Shown here piece by piece: positions 34,876-43,640 of a stretch of 64,000 nucleotides of DNA. The DNA is from Campylobacter gracilis (GTDB lineage: Bacteria; Campylobacterota; Campylobacteria; Campylobacterales; Campylobacteraceae). Numbering within the stretch: the first letter of the stretch is position 1; every line of letters begins with the position of its first letter. Below the pieces are notes generated by a model, which saw only the letters and a program-made list of their open reading frames with translations, did not search any database and was not told the DNA's origin. The position numbers and the translations under genes are program-made. The stretch spans positions 24,686 to 88,685 of the forward strand of contig NZ_JAHAFS010000010.1 of the NCBI RefSeq assembly GCF_018374135.1. Reading direction: 5' to 3'.

Positions 34876-34896
34876 AGGGGCGTCGATGCCGCCCCT
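34876..34896 (-). terminator. Likely intrinsic terminator of the Mop gene
   Basis: On the minus strand AGGGGCG-GCATCGA-CGCCCCT forms a perfect seven-pair GC-rich stem 12 bases after the stop, followed by AAATTTTC. The U-run is short. Confidence 0.5.
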
Positions 34897-34907
34897 TGAA
34901 CGGCTGA

Positions 34908-35333
34908 TTATTTCACGCCGACGATGATTTGAGTAGCTTTGATGATCGCGGTTACTTCGTCGCCGACTGCTAGCGCCAAATTTTTAACGGAGCCGTTTGT
35001 GACGATCGCGCTTAGATTCTCACCACCTGCAGTTCTGACATCGATTTCAGCATTGATTGCGCCCTCTTTAACGGCGGTGATTTTGCCTTTTAGCTGGTTC
35101 GCAGCACTTAGGCGAAGATCATTTTCTCCCTTTGAAATGATGACATTCGGGGCTTTGAATAAAAATACCGCCTCTTTGCCTGCTTTTAAATCCAAAGTTT
35201 TTTCAGAATCAACCGTCACGGTCGCTTTTAGCACGTCGCCGCCTCTGGTTTTAGCTGTGATTAGCGAATTTACCGCACCTGTTTTTACGTCGCTTATCAC
35301 GACATGAAGCTGATTTCTAGCACTGATTGCCAT
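34908..35333 (-). CDS. Molybdate/tungstate-binding Mop protein (two Mop domains)
   Basis: A 141-residue protein made of two tandem Mop/TOBE repeats: residues about 3-68 begin SARNQLHVVISDVKTGAVNS, and residues about 75-141 begin SAANQLKGKITAVKEGAINA. The SxxNQLxGxI(x)3(x)xGA(V/I)N pattern is that of molbindins such as Clostridium Mop or ModG, small cytoplasmic proteins that store molybdate or tungstate. AAGGAG lies before ATG 35333. No mod transport genes are adjacent. Campylobacter uses several Mo/W enzymes, which fits. Confidence 0.9.
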   Translation of the reverse strand: MAISARNQLHVVISDVKTGAVNSLITAKTRGGDVLKATVTVDSEKTLDLKAGKEAVFLFKAPNVIISKGENDLRLSAANQLKGKITAVKEGAINAEIDVRTAGGENLSAIVTNGSVKNLALAVGDEVTAIIKATQIIVGVK

Positions 35334-35788
35334 TGTTTCTCCTTGTAAAAAATTACGAGCAATGTTAGCGGCAAATCCTTAAATGAAATTTAAAAATGCT
35401 GCGTGTAAGAAATTAATTTGATTTGTTGCGAATTTATATTAAGCTCACTTTTTAAATTCCTAGCTTGCATTATGAAAAATAGCGTTAAAAAATAGATGAA
35501 ATTCTAAATTCGCATATATTAAATCGGGTTATTTTCTTTGAAATTTTATTCGCTTTTTATAAAATTCTGCGTTTTTTAGAGTTCTGACGCAAAATTTAGC
35601 GTTTGTTTTGCGCACATCCAGATAAAATTTATCGCAAATCGTGCCTGGTAAGGCTTTAAGAGCGCTCCGCTTAAGCCTGTTCGCTGAATTCTATGCCTCG
35701 CACATCGGTTTTACGAGTGGGTTTTGGTAGCAAGGCGATTTTACATTTGCTTTAAAATACAGCTAGCGGTGCGCTTTGTGCCAAAATT
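35334..35788. other. Gap upstream of the Mop gene
   Basis: 455 AT-rich bases between two minus-strand genes. No gene-like frame. I saw no Moco riboswitch pattern and no clear ModE palindrome. Confidence 0.3.
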
Positions 35789-36145
35789 TCAGTGCACCTT
35801 GCTTTGCAGAAAATCGCGCAGAATCATCGCATGATTGCAGTGCTCGTCTTTTGCAGCGTATAGCAACGTGACGACCGGCTCGTTTTTAACCTTTTTCAAA
35901 AATTCAGCTACGGCGGGATTTTGCTCAAGTTCAGCTAGGTAAAGCTCCTTAAAATGGGCGAAATTCTCAGGCTTGTGCGCGAAAAGCTTGCGTATTTCGG
36001 TGCTAGGCGTTATGTCCTTTGCCCACATATCAAACTCCAGCGCATCTTTTTTTATGCCGCGCGGCCATAGCCTATCGCAAAGCACGCGAAATCCATCCTC
36101 TTCCTCTGCGCTCTCATAAACGCGCTTAATCTTAAATTCTGTCAT
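35789..36145 (-). CDS. DUF488 family protein (YeaO type)
   Basis: A 118-residue protein of the DUF488 family, of unknown function. Family marks are VYESAEEEDGFRVLCDRLWPRGI, the FDMWAKDITPSTEIRKLFAH segment, and the C-terminal TLLYAAKDEHCNHAMILRDFL with the conserved Cys-Asn-His. Usual length. It stands 20 bases downstream of purF on the same strand and may share its transcript. Confidence 0.85.
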   Translation of the reverse strand: MTEFKIKRVYESAEEEDGFRVLCDRLWPRGIKKDALEFDMWAKDITPSTEIRKLFAHKPENFAHFKELYLAELEQNPAVAEFLKKVKNEPVVTLLYAAKDEHCNHAMILRDFLQSKVH

Positions 36146-36165
36146 AATCTGTTCCTTTAAATTTG

Positions 36166-37512
36166 CTAATCTTTGATGAAATAATCGCCGTCGAAGCTTA
36201 CGAGCGAGTATTTGCGCTCGCTCCCAAGCGCTTCTACGAGCTCAGGCACGCTAAGGAACGTGAGGCTGTCGGCGCCTATAAATTTGCAAATTTCATCCGT
36301 GCTCATATTTGCGGCGATCAGCTCGCGCACGCTCGGCGTGTCAATGCCGTAGCGCTCGGGATACTTTAGCTCCGGGCTTGCGATGCACATATGTACGCGC
36401 GCCGCGCCCGCATGGCGCAGAAGCTCGACGATCTTTTTGCTCGTGGTGCCGCGTACGATGCTGTCGTCGATCACCGCGACGCTCTTGCCGTGCAGTGCCG
36501 CGCCGATCGGATTTAGCTTGAGTTTGACCTTTAAATTTCGCACCTCTTGCGTCGGCTCGATGAAGGTGCGGCCGATGTAGTGGTTGCGCACGATCGCCAT
36601 CTCAAAAGGGATTTTACTCTCTTGCGCGAAACCCAGCGCCGCCGGCACGCCGCTATCGGGCACGGGCACGACGAAATCGGCTTTTAAATTTTTACATTTT
36701 CGCGCGAGCGCAGCGCCCAGTTTTTTTCTGACCTCATATACGTTTTTGCCCTCTACGACGCTGTCTGGGCGCGCAAAGTAGATGTATTCAAACGCGCAAA
36801 TTCTAGCCTCCGCGGCTTTTAAAATTTCAAGCGAGCTAAACTCGTCCTTGCCCTCTTCGAAGATCACCATCTCGCCGGGCTTTACGTCGCGGACGAACTC
36901 GGCTCCTACGAGATCAAACGCGCAGGTTTCGCTCGCGACGATGTAGCCGCCGTCTTTTAGCCTGCCGATGCTAAGCGGACGCACTCCGTAGCGATCGCGC
37001 ACGGCAAACATCTTCGAGCGGCTTAAAATCAGAAGCGAATACGCGCCCACGCACTGTTGCAGCGCCTCGATGATGCGGTCTTTTAGATGCTCCTGCTTGC
37101 TACGGGCGATGAGGTGCAGTATGTTTTCGGTGTCCATGCCGGATTGAAAGATCGCCCCCTCGCTTACGAGCTTGCGGCGAATTTCGTCTTTATTAATCAA
37201 ATTTCCGTTATGAACGATCGAGATCTCCCCCAAAGCGTAGTTGCCCGCAACGGGCTGCGCGTCCTTTAGGCTATCTGCACCCGCGGTGCCATAGCGGTTG
37301 TGACCGATCGCGATGTTGCCCTTTAAAATTTCAAAACTAGTGGGGCTAAAAACCTCCGTCACGAGCCCTGTGGCTTTGATCGTTTTGATATGATGGTTGA
37401 AGCTCGAGCTGATGCCGCTTGCCTCCTGGCCGCGGTGCTGCATGGCAAAAAGCCCGTAATACGCGGTTTTAGCCGCACCTTCGGAATTTATGACTCCCAC
37501 GATTGCGCACAT
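36166..37512 (-). CDS. purF: Amidophosphoribosyltransferase
   Basis: First enzyme of purine synthesis: glutamine plus PRPP gives phosphoribosylamine, the substrate of PurD. The 448-residue protein keeps the N-terminal nucleophile Cys2 (MCAIVGVI), the glutaminase region GIGHNRYGTAG-like (AIGHNRYGTAG), FAVRDRYGVRPL, and the PRPP-binding VAVIDDSIVRGTTSKK. No long propeptide or [4Fe-4S]-type extension is seen at the start. dapB lies upstream, as in C. jejuni (Cj0196c-Cj0197c), but here a small nucleotidyltransferase fragment lies between them. Confidence 0.97.
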   Translation of the reverse strand: MCAIVGVINSEGAAKTAYYGLFAMQHRGQEASGISSSFNHHIKTIKATGLVTEVFSPTSFEILKGNIAIGHNRYGTAGADSLKDAQPVAGNYALGEISIVHNGNLINKDEIRRKLVSEGAIFQSGMDTENILHLIARSKQEHLKDRIIEALQQCVGAYSLLILSRSKMFAVRDRYGVRPLSIGRLKDGGYIVASETCAFDLVGAEFVRDVKPGEMVIFEEGKDEFSSLEILKAAEARICAFEYIYFARPDSVVEGKNVYEVRKKLGAALARKCKNLKADFVVPVPDSGVPAALGFAQESKIPFEMAIVRNHYIGRTFIEPTQEVRNLKVKLKLNPIGAALHGKSVAVIDDSIVRGTTSKKIVELLRHAGAARVHMCIASPELKYPERYGIDTPSVRELIAANMSTDEICKFIGADSLTFLSVPELVEALGSERKYSLVSFDGDYFIKD

Positions 37513-37564
37513 TTTCTAACCTCTTAAATTTTATTTTTTAGAAATTTATCTATATTTTGTTTTA

Positions 37565-37756
37565 TCATTTACGGCTCGCCGTCCGGCATTTTGTCGGCGC
37601 CTCATCAAATAGATCGGCTGAAATTTTAAACCTCTCGGCGATATTCGCTCCGCCTTTGGCGTAGCTACCGAATAGTCCGACTTTGTAAATTCCAAAGCTT
37701 TCAAGCTCGGGCTTTAGCTCGTGCAAAAAATTTAAAATTTCATCTTTGGTTGGCAT
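37565..37756 (-). pseudogene. Truncated MNT-type nucleotidyltransferase
   Basis: A 63-codon frame whose first 38 residues match the start of minimal nucleotidyltransferases: LKPELESFGIYKVGLFGSYA ending in the GSYAKG motif. Intact proteins continue within about ten residues with SDIDI, the metal-binding DxD, and total 95-110 residues. Here the match stops right after GSYAKGGAN, and the rest (FKISADLFDEAPTKCRTA) is unrelated. The catalytic acids are therefore missing. MNT proteins usually pair with HEPN toxins; no HEPN gene is next to it. Probably a relic inserted between purF and dapB. Confidence 0.6.
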
Positions 37757-37784
37757 TTTATTCTCTTAAATTTAGCCGCAAAGC

Positions 37785-38546
37785 CTAGATTCCTAAGTAG
37801 TCGTCGATACCGTAAAGCCCGATATTTTGGGACGCTAGCCATACTGCGGCCTTTATCGCGCCTCTGGCAAAGGTCGCGCGCGAAGTGGCCGTATGATTTA
37901 GCTCGATGAACTCACCCTCGCCGTAAAATCCCACGGTGTGGCGCCCGACTATATCGCCGCCGCGTAGCGACATCACGGCGATCTCGTCCTTGCCCCGCTC
38001 GCCGATAAGCCCGTCGCGACCGCTTACGCGCACGTCTTTTAAGTTTAGCTCGCGCGCGCTTGCGGCGCTTTCCGCAAGGCTCATCGCCGTGCCGCTCGGA
38101 GCGTCTTTTTTGTGGCGGTGGTGCATCTCTAAAATTTCGCAGTCAAAATCGCGCAGGCTCCTGCTAGCAAGCGCTACGAGCTTGTTTAGTACCGCGACGC
38201 CCAGGCTCATATTCGTAGCGTGCAGCACGGGCATCTTCGAGCTGCATTCGCGCAGTAGCCGCTCGCCCTCATCACCTAGGGCTGTCGTGCCGATGCAAAG
38301 CGGCTTTGGATGCGAAAGCGCAAATTTCATTAAGCTTATTGCGCCGTCTCGGATCGTAAAGTCTATCACGACGTCGCAGCCGCTAAAAAGCTCGTCGTAG
38401 CTGCGGCTTGCGGCGCAGCTTGGCGTATAATCAAGCGGAGCGACCGTGTAGATCACGCTTGCTCGCGCCTGATCGAAATTTTTCAGGCATTCGTAGATCA
38501 TCGTGCCCATTCTGCCGCTTCCGCCGTGAATTCCTATATTTATCAT
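37785..38546 (-). CDS. dapB: 4-hydroxy-tetrahydrodipicolinate reductase
   Basis: Reduces HTPA to tetrahydrodipicolinate with NAD(P)H, for lysine and diaminopimelate. The 253-residue protein has the Rossmann loop GIHGGSGRMG, DVVIDFTI, the CIGTTAL region, the active-site signature EMHHRHKKDAPSGTA and GRHTVGFYGEGEFIEL. The length is normal. It precedes purF on the same strand. Confidence 0.96.
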   Translation of the reverse strand: MINIGIHGGSGRMGTMIYECLKNFDQARASVIYTVAPLDYTPSCAASRSYDELFSGCDVVIDFTIRDGAISLMKFALSHPKPLCIGTTALGDEGERLLRECSSKMPVLHATNMSLGVAVLNKLVALASRSLRDFDCEILEMHHRHKKDAPSGTAMSLAESAASARELNLKDVRVSGRDGLIGERGKDEIAVMSLRGGDIVGRHTVGFYGEGEFIELNHTATSRATFARGAIKAAVWLASQNIGLYGIDDYLGI

Positions 38547-38596
38547 CGCTCATCCTTTAAATTTAGTCCGCTTAGTATAGCCAAATTTTGCTTACG

Positions 38597-41500
38597 CTAT
38601 TTTTCAAGACCCAGGTTTAGCGGGATGAAGCTGTTTTGTTTAAGCTCCGCTTCGCTCGGTTTTTTGATCTCTATGCGAGAGGCGCTTACGCCGCGCTGCA
38701 CGAGTGCCGATTGTACGGCGGCCGCTCTGGCAAGGGCTAACTCATCAAGACGGGAGCGGGTAAATTTCTGCGCGCTTATCAGCTCCTCCATCGCCTCATC
38801 GCCGCTAGCTTTGATGCCGTATTTGACCTTAAGCGCCGCTATGGCTTCATCCGTGGAGAGCCCTTGTTTATTGGACATCAGCGTGATAGTGTTTTGCAGC
38901 GAGCGCCTTTGAAACTCGTGAGTATCGAGCTTTTCGTTATATGCGGAGTTTAGAATGATCTTAAGTTCGGGTTTGGCTTTTGCAACCTTGGCTAAATCGT
39001 CGATTTTAGAGCTTTCGCTAATTAAAATTTCGCTGCTCGCCGCCTCAAAATCGATACTTTCCAGCTTTTTCGTATCCACGCCCGCGATCTTTCCCATAAA
39101 TCTAAACGGGCTTAACACGATGTCCGAGAGCAGCTTTTTGATCGCGCCCCAAACGAGCGCGCTGTAGCTAAATTTCGGATCATTCATCGCGCCGCTTAGA
39201 GGCAGGTTAATATCAATCTGATCGTCGCTGTCCTTTAGGATCGATACCGCTAGCCCGATCGGAAGGCTCAGCGCGTTCTTGCTCTGCACCTCTTTGCCAA
39301 GCTCGAAGCGGTCTAAATTTAGATCATTGCTTGCGTTTAGCTTGCCGTCTTCGATTTTGTAGGCAAGTTTTAAATTTAACTTACCGCCTGCGATTTCGTT
39401 GCCGATATATTTGGCGGTATAGGGCGATGCGGGCGCAAGCGGGATCTCCTTTAAAACGACGTTTATATCGCTTTTACGTTTAAAATCCAGCGGATAGGCG
39501 CGCGCCGTGATGCTTGCCAGCCCGCTTCCGCTTACGAGCGAGCTAAACTTAATATCCGCCGCTCGCTTCGGGCTGATCTCACTGATACTTGCTTTCATAT
39601 CGCTGATGCGCAGTTTAAAGGGCGCTGCTAGGCTCTCATCGGTGAAATTTAAACTTCCGCCGCTAAGCGAGATATTCTTTGCGCTCCACGCAAAGTTTGC
39701 CCCGTTTTTTGCGGATCTGCTAGGCGCAGCTTGGGCGGGCTTTGCGGCCTGCTTTGCCTGCGCGGCGGGCTTTATCAGCGAAGTTAAATTTAAACGTCCG
39801 TCTTTATTTAGCGAGATATTTGCCGCGGGCGAACCAAGGGCGATCTTATTTAGCGTGAGGGAGTTTGGGCTCAGCGCGATTTGCGCGACATTCAGCGACG
39901 CAAGGGAGAAAATTTTATCTCTGCCCGAGCTTAGCGCCAAGCCCTTGCCCGATAGCTTCGCTTCGAGTGAGAAGGCGTTTGAAAGCTTCAGCTGCCCTTG
40001 CGTAGCGAGCTCGCCGGCGATGGAGCCCGTGATAAATTCCGCTGCATATCTGTTAAAGACGCCCAAGTTCGGCGCCTTTAGGCTGAAGCTCACGCCTACG
40101 TTAAGCGGCGCGATGCTGGCCTTGCCGTCCGCGCTAGCCGTGATTTCGCCCGTGATAAGGCTAGCTTTGATACCAAAAGGCTCGGCAAAATTCGAGCTTA
40201 GCCCGCTTAGCGTGGCGCTGAAATCTTTGATCTCGTGCACGTCGTTTTTAACGATAAAGCTCTCGCCGATCTTAGCCTTTGCGCCCGTTATGGAGGCCTC
40301 GCCGATCTTAAATTTTAAAGCGGGGCTTTTGGAGGGCTTTTTAGAATCCGAATTTGCGCCGCTTGCCGTAGAATTTGCATCCGCTTGACTTACGGCGTTA
40401 GAGCTTGCCGTTTTTTTGAAGCTCGCAGGATTTTTAGAGATCGCGCTTAAAATCGCCAGATCGTTTATGCTTTTGGCGCCGTTAACGCCCACTTCCGAAT
40501 TGAAAAACGGCGCGTTTAGTAAAATTTTATCCACGTCCAGATTGAGATCCGCTACGTTAAATTTCACTCCCTGCACGCCGAAGCTTTCAAATCCGCTAAA
40601 AATTCCGTTTTTATTTGCGATTTTGGAGTTTGAAATTTTAGCAAACTTCAGGCTTACGCCGTTTTGCGCGCCATCTTTGTCGTAGCTAAATGCGCCCAGC
40701 TCGGTCGCGGCGAGTGAAATTTTGTCGCTACGCGCTAGCGTAATCTGCGTATCCGCAATATTAAAGGCGCCAAAGCCCGTATGAAGGGCTGTATCGTTAC
40801 CTTTGGCGTTAAATTTTAAGAAATTTTCCGTGATTTTAGTGTCGTTTGAAACGACCGAAATTAGCGGGTTTGCAAAGCTTGAGCGGTTTAGATCTACGCT
40901 TTTTACGGCTGAGTTTATCCGCAAGTTCGCGCCTGTTTTATTAAAATCCAGCGCAAAATCCACAACCTGCGCCCCCTCAAAGCCCGTGGAAATTTTGGTT
41001 TCATTCATATCGTATTTTGCGCCCGAAAGTAGCACCTGCGGGATCGCTACTGCGCCTGAAATTTCATCCGAAACGCCCGTATTTAGGCCAAAGCTCGGGA
41101 TTTTTAGCGAGCCAAGCGAAATTAAGTTTTGATCTTGCAAAATTTCTAGGCTCTCAAGCTCGAGCTTTGAGTTTTCAAGCGCAAATTTTATATTTTCATC
41201 AAGGCTCAATCGGTAATTCAGCTCAGCCGAAAGAAAGCCGTTTTTAAGCCGCACGCCGCTAGGATCGAGGTACGATAGCCAAAACGGATCGATTTTCAGC
41301 CGTTTAAGATCTATTTTGCCGTGCAAGCGCAGAGGCGCTAGATCGATGGCTCCATCGAAACTCAGCGAGTCGTATGTGCGCGAAACCGCGCTTAGATCGT
41401 GCTCGCCGATCGTTTCGTCTTTTAAGTTTAAGCCGTTGATCTCATAATTTAGATCGGTCGAGATGAGCGAAAACGGCCTTTTTAGGGAGTTATCGACGTA

Positions 41501-41959
41501 TCCTAGAGAGCCGCGCTCGATCTTAAAATTATTCAGCGTGACGTTGAAGCTGGAGTTTTCATCCTTGCTTTCGCTCTTTTGCTCCGAAAGTAACGGCTCA
41601 AAATTGAAGGTGCCATTTTGCTCACGCTCGACATGGAATTTAGGCGATTTTAGGTGCAAAATTTCTACCGCGAGAGTCTTTTTAAAAAGCTTTGAAAAAC
41701 CGATTTTTAAATTTATCTCATCGGCGCTAAACAGCGGCTTAAAAGTGCTAAGCTCCGGCTTTGTGACGTTTAGCTCGTAGGTAAAGGGGTTAAATTTAGC
41801 ATCCTGCACGCTAAAGCTTGCTCTGCCTTCTAAAATTTTAGGCAGCGCCTTTTCGATAAAAAGCGGCACGCCGAAAAAGCCCGCAAGCACGTAAAACAGC
41901 GCAAATCCACCTACGCCGAAAGCAAACTTACGCCAGTGTTTTATAAAAAAATTTTTCAT
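38597..41959 (-). CDS. Large AsmA/DUF748-family envelope protein
   Basis: A 1120-residue protein with one N-terminal membrane helix (about 13-30, FAFGVGGFALFYVLAGFFG) and a long beta-rich periplasmic part. DUF748 marks include the N-terminal FSVQDAKFNPFTYELNVTKP, LDLAPLRLHGKIDLK-like blocks, and the C-terminal AYNEKLDTHEFQRRSL to RSRLDELALARAAAVQSAL and GVSASRIEI, resembling an OmpA-like end. Such AsmA-clan proteins are thought to bridge inner and outer membrane for lipid transport. Several D/E-x-N-x-S/T sequons are present (EQNGT, DENSS, DFNKT, DLNRS, DANST). Start at ATG 41959 fits a -10 box at 41995; ATG 41971 is possible. Confidence 0.8.
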   Translation of the reverse strand: MKNFFIKHWRKFAFGVGGFALFYVLAGFFGVPLFIEKALPKILEGRASFSVQDAKFNPFTYELNVTKPELSTFKPLFSADEINLKIGFSKLFKKTLAVEILHLKSPKFHVEREQNGTFNFEPLLSEQKSESKDENSSFNVTLNNFKIERGSLGYVDNSLKRPFSLISTDLNYEINGLNLKDETIGEHDLSAVSRTYDSLSFDGAIDLAPLRLHGKIDLKRLKIDPFWLSYLDPSGVRLKNGFLSAELNYRLSLDENIKFALENSKLELESLEILQDQNLISLGSLKIPSFGLNTGVSDEISGAVAIPQVLLSGAKYDMNETKISTGFEGAQVVDFALDFNKTGANLRINSAVKSVDLNRSSFANPLISVVSNDTKITENFLKFNAKGNDTALHTGFGAFNIADTQITLARSDKISLAATELGAFSYDKDGAQNGVSLKFAKISNSKIANKNGIFSGFESFGVQGVKFNVADLNLDVDKILLNAPFFNSEVGVNGAKSINDLAILSAISKNPASFKKTASSNAVSQADANSTASGANSDSKKPSKSPALKFKIGEASITGAKAKIGESFIVKNDVHEIKDFSATLSGLSSNFAEPFGIKASLITGEITASADGKASIAPLNVGVSFSLKAPNLGVFNRYAAEFITGSIAGELATQGQLKLSNAFSLEAKLSGKGLALSSGRDKIFSLASLNVAQIALSPNSLTLNKIALGSPAANISLNKDGRLNLTSLIKPAAQAKQAAKPAQAAPSRSAKNGANFAWSAKNISLSGGSLNFTDESLAAPFKLRISDMKASISEISPKRAADIKFSSLVSGSGLASITARAYPLDFKRKSDINVVLKEIPLAPASPYTAKYIGNEIAGGKLNLKLAYKIEDGKLNASNDLNLDRFELGKEVQSKNALSLPIGLAVSILKDSDDQIDINLPLSGAMNDPKFSYSALVWGAIKKLLSDIVLSPFRFMGKIAGVDTKKLESIDFEAASSEILISESSKIDDLAKVAKAKPELKIILNSAYNEKLDTHEFQRRSLQNTITLMSNKQGLSTDEAIAALKVKYGIKASGDEAMEELISAQKFTRSRLDELALARAAAVQSALVQRGVSASRIEIKKPSEAELKQNSFIPLNLGLEK

Positions 41960-41989
41960 TTTTCCGCTCATTAATTTTGATAGCGTAAA

Positions 41990-41995
41990 ATTATA
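41990..41995 (-). promoter_or_regulatory. -10 box (TATAAT) for the DUF748 gene
   Basis: Perfect TATAAT on the minus strand in the 50-base divergent gap to queH. The transcript would start near 41983, leaving a leader of about 24 bases to ATG 41959. Confidence 0.5.
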
Positions 41996-42023
41996 TCCAA
42001 AATTTCGTGCAAAGGGTTAAAAT

Positions 42024-43157
42024 TTGCTGGTTCACATCTGCTGCTCGGTCGATTGCGATTATTTTTTGCGCCGCTTAAAAGAGCTCACGCAAGAGCCGCT
42101 AATATGCTATTTCTACGATCCAAACATACATCCCTACGGCGAATACGTTCTTAGAATGCACGACTCAAAGCGGGTTTGCGAGAATTTGGGGATTAAATTT
42201 ATCCCGGGCGAGTATAATTTTCAGGGCTGGCTACAGGGTGCGCGCGGGCTTGAAAACGAGCCTGAAAAGGGCTCGCGCTGCGAGTTTTGCTTTGATTTTC
42301 GCATGCAAAAAACGGCCGAGCTCGCGCTAAGCCTAGGCGAGCGCAAAATCACTACGACTCTTTTAATGAGTCCCAAAAAATCTCACTCTCAGCTTTGCGG
42401 CTCGCTGCAGCGCATTTGCGAGCGCTACGGGCTAGAGTTTATCGCGCCGGATTTTCGCAAAAACGGCGGCACGAACGAGCAGTTTGCGCTAGCGAAAAAA
42501 GACGCGCTGTATCATCAAAACTACTGCGGCTGTATCTATGCGCTCGCGGCACAGCGAAATGATCAGCGAAAGACCGAGCAGGATTTCGGCGGAATTTTGG
42601 CGGCGGATTTTAGGCGAAATTTAGCCCCCGACGCCGAAATTTACGAGCTAATGTCGCCGATCGATAGGCAAATCTTGCCCGCTTCGGTAGAGGAGAAGCT
42701 GAAATTTTATAAAAAGCTTTGCTCGCTCGAAAAAAATGGGGTGAAATTTAGCGTGCTGCGCGATCGGTTTTTAAACTACCGCTTGTTGCGCGCATGGATT
42801 AAATTTGACGGCGAGGTCGTGCCTTCGTTTGTGCTATTTGGCTCGCATTTTACGCGCGAAAACGTGAAGTTTAGCGTGGAGCGAGAGTGCGAAATTTTTT
42901 GCAGCGATAAGGGGGAGATTAAAATTTTAAGTCTAGCGAAATTTAACGAAATTTCAAGATCAAATTTCAAAAGCGTATCCGAAATGCTAAAAAAACCGCC
43001 GAGTCTCGCACGCCAAAATAAAGCTCGCGCCGCCCTGTGCGCTGCGGGCTCGCTCTCGCCGATCATCGTCACGGACGAGATAAGAGGCGCCAAAGTTCAA
43101 ATTTACGGGCTCTCGCGCATATTTTTAGACGTTAGGGAAATTTTAGTAAGAATTTGA
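42024..43157 (+). CDS. queH: Epoxyqueuosine reductase QueH with long C-terminal extension
   Basis: QueH reduces epoxyqueuosine in tRNA to queuosine, replacing QueG. Marks of the DUF208/QueH family are the N-terminal HICCSVDCDYF with paired Cys, FYDPNIHPYGEY, RCEFCFDFRM, LLMSPKKSH and NYCGCIYAL, together giving the Fe-S ligand cysteines. QueH alone is about 180-200 residues; this protein has 377, and the last ~170 residues (from about 205) have no domain I can name. The start is TTG 42024. The gap to the divergent DUF748 gene is short. Confidence 0.88.
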   Translation: MLVHICCSVDCDYFLRRLKELTQEPLICYFYDPNIHPYGEYVLRMHDSKRVCENLGIKFIPGEYNFQGWLQGARGLENEPEKGSRCEFCFDFRMQKTAELALSLGERKITTTLLMSPKKSHSQLCGSLQRICERYGLEFIAPDFRKNGGTNEQFALAKKDALYHQNYCGCIYALAAQRNDQRKTEQDFGGILAADFRRNLAPDAEIYELMSPIDRQILPASVEEKLKFYKKLCSLEKNGVKFSVLRDRFLNYRLLRAWIKFDGEVVPSFVLFGSHFTRENVKFSVERECEIFCSDKGEIKILSLAKFNEISRSNFKSVSEMLKKPPSLARQNKARAALCAAGSLSPIIVTDEIRGAKVQIYGLSRIFLDVREILVRI

Positions 43158-43190
43158 TAAAATTGCAAGATTTTTAAATAAAGGCAGATA

Positions 43191-43640
43191 ATGATAGATA
43201 TAAACGAAATTCTCTCCATCCTACCTCATCGTTTTCCGTTTTTGCTGATAGATCGCGTCGAAGAGCTCAGCATAGGCGAAAGCATCAAGGCCTATAAAAA
43301 CGTAACCTACAACGAGCAGATCTTTCAGGGCCACTTCCCGGGGCACCCGATCTATCCGGGCGTAATGATTATCGAGGGCTTAGCACAGGCAGGCGGCGTG
43401 CTGGCGTTTAAAAGCATGGAGAAAGACGGCATCGATCTAAGCGACAAGGTCGTGTATTTTATGAGTATCGACAACGCTAAATTTAGAAGCCCGGTTCGCC
43501 CCGGCGACAAGCTTGAGTATCGCATCAGCGTAATCAAACACCGTGGACGCATCTGGGTGCTAAAGGGCAAAGCCTACATCAACGACGGCGTCACATTGGC
43601 CGCGCAGGCGGAACTTCAAGCGATGATAATGGATAAATGA
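43191..43640 (+). CDS. fabZ: 3-hydroxyacyl-ACP dehydratase FabZ
   Basis: Dehydrates beta-hydroxyacyl-ACP in fatty acid elongation. The 149-residue hot-dog fold protein has LPHRFPFLLIDRV and the active-site GHFPGHPIYPGVMIIEGLAQ (catalytic His and Glu). Normal length. It overlaps lpxA by a few bases; pairing of fabZ with lpxA balances phospholipid and lipid A synthesis. Confidence 0.97.
   Translation: MIDINEILSILPHRFPFLLIDRVEELSIGESIKAYKNVTYNEQIFQGHFPGHPIYPGVMIIEGLAQAGGVLAFKSMEKDGIDLSDKVVYFMSIDNAKFRSPVRPGDKLEYRISVIKHRGRIWVLKGKAYINDGVTLAAQAELQAMIMDK

Noticed and set aside
39507..40388. Long open frame (293 codons) antisense to the DUF748 gene
   Set aside because: It runs in a shadow frame of a well-supported large gene, has Leu/Ser/Ala-biased composition typical of antisense reading, and lacks a ribosome site.
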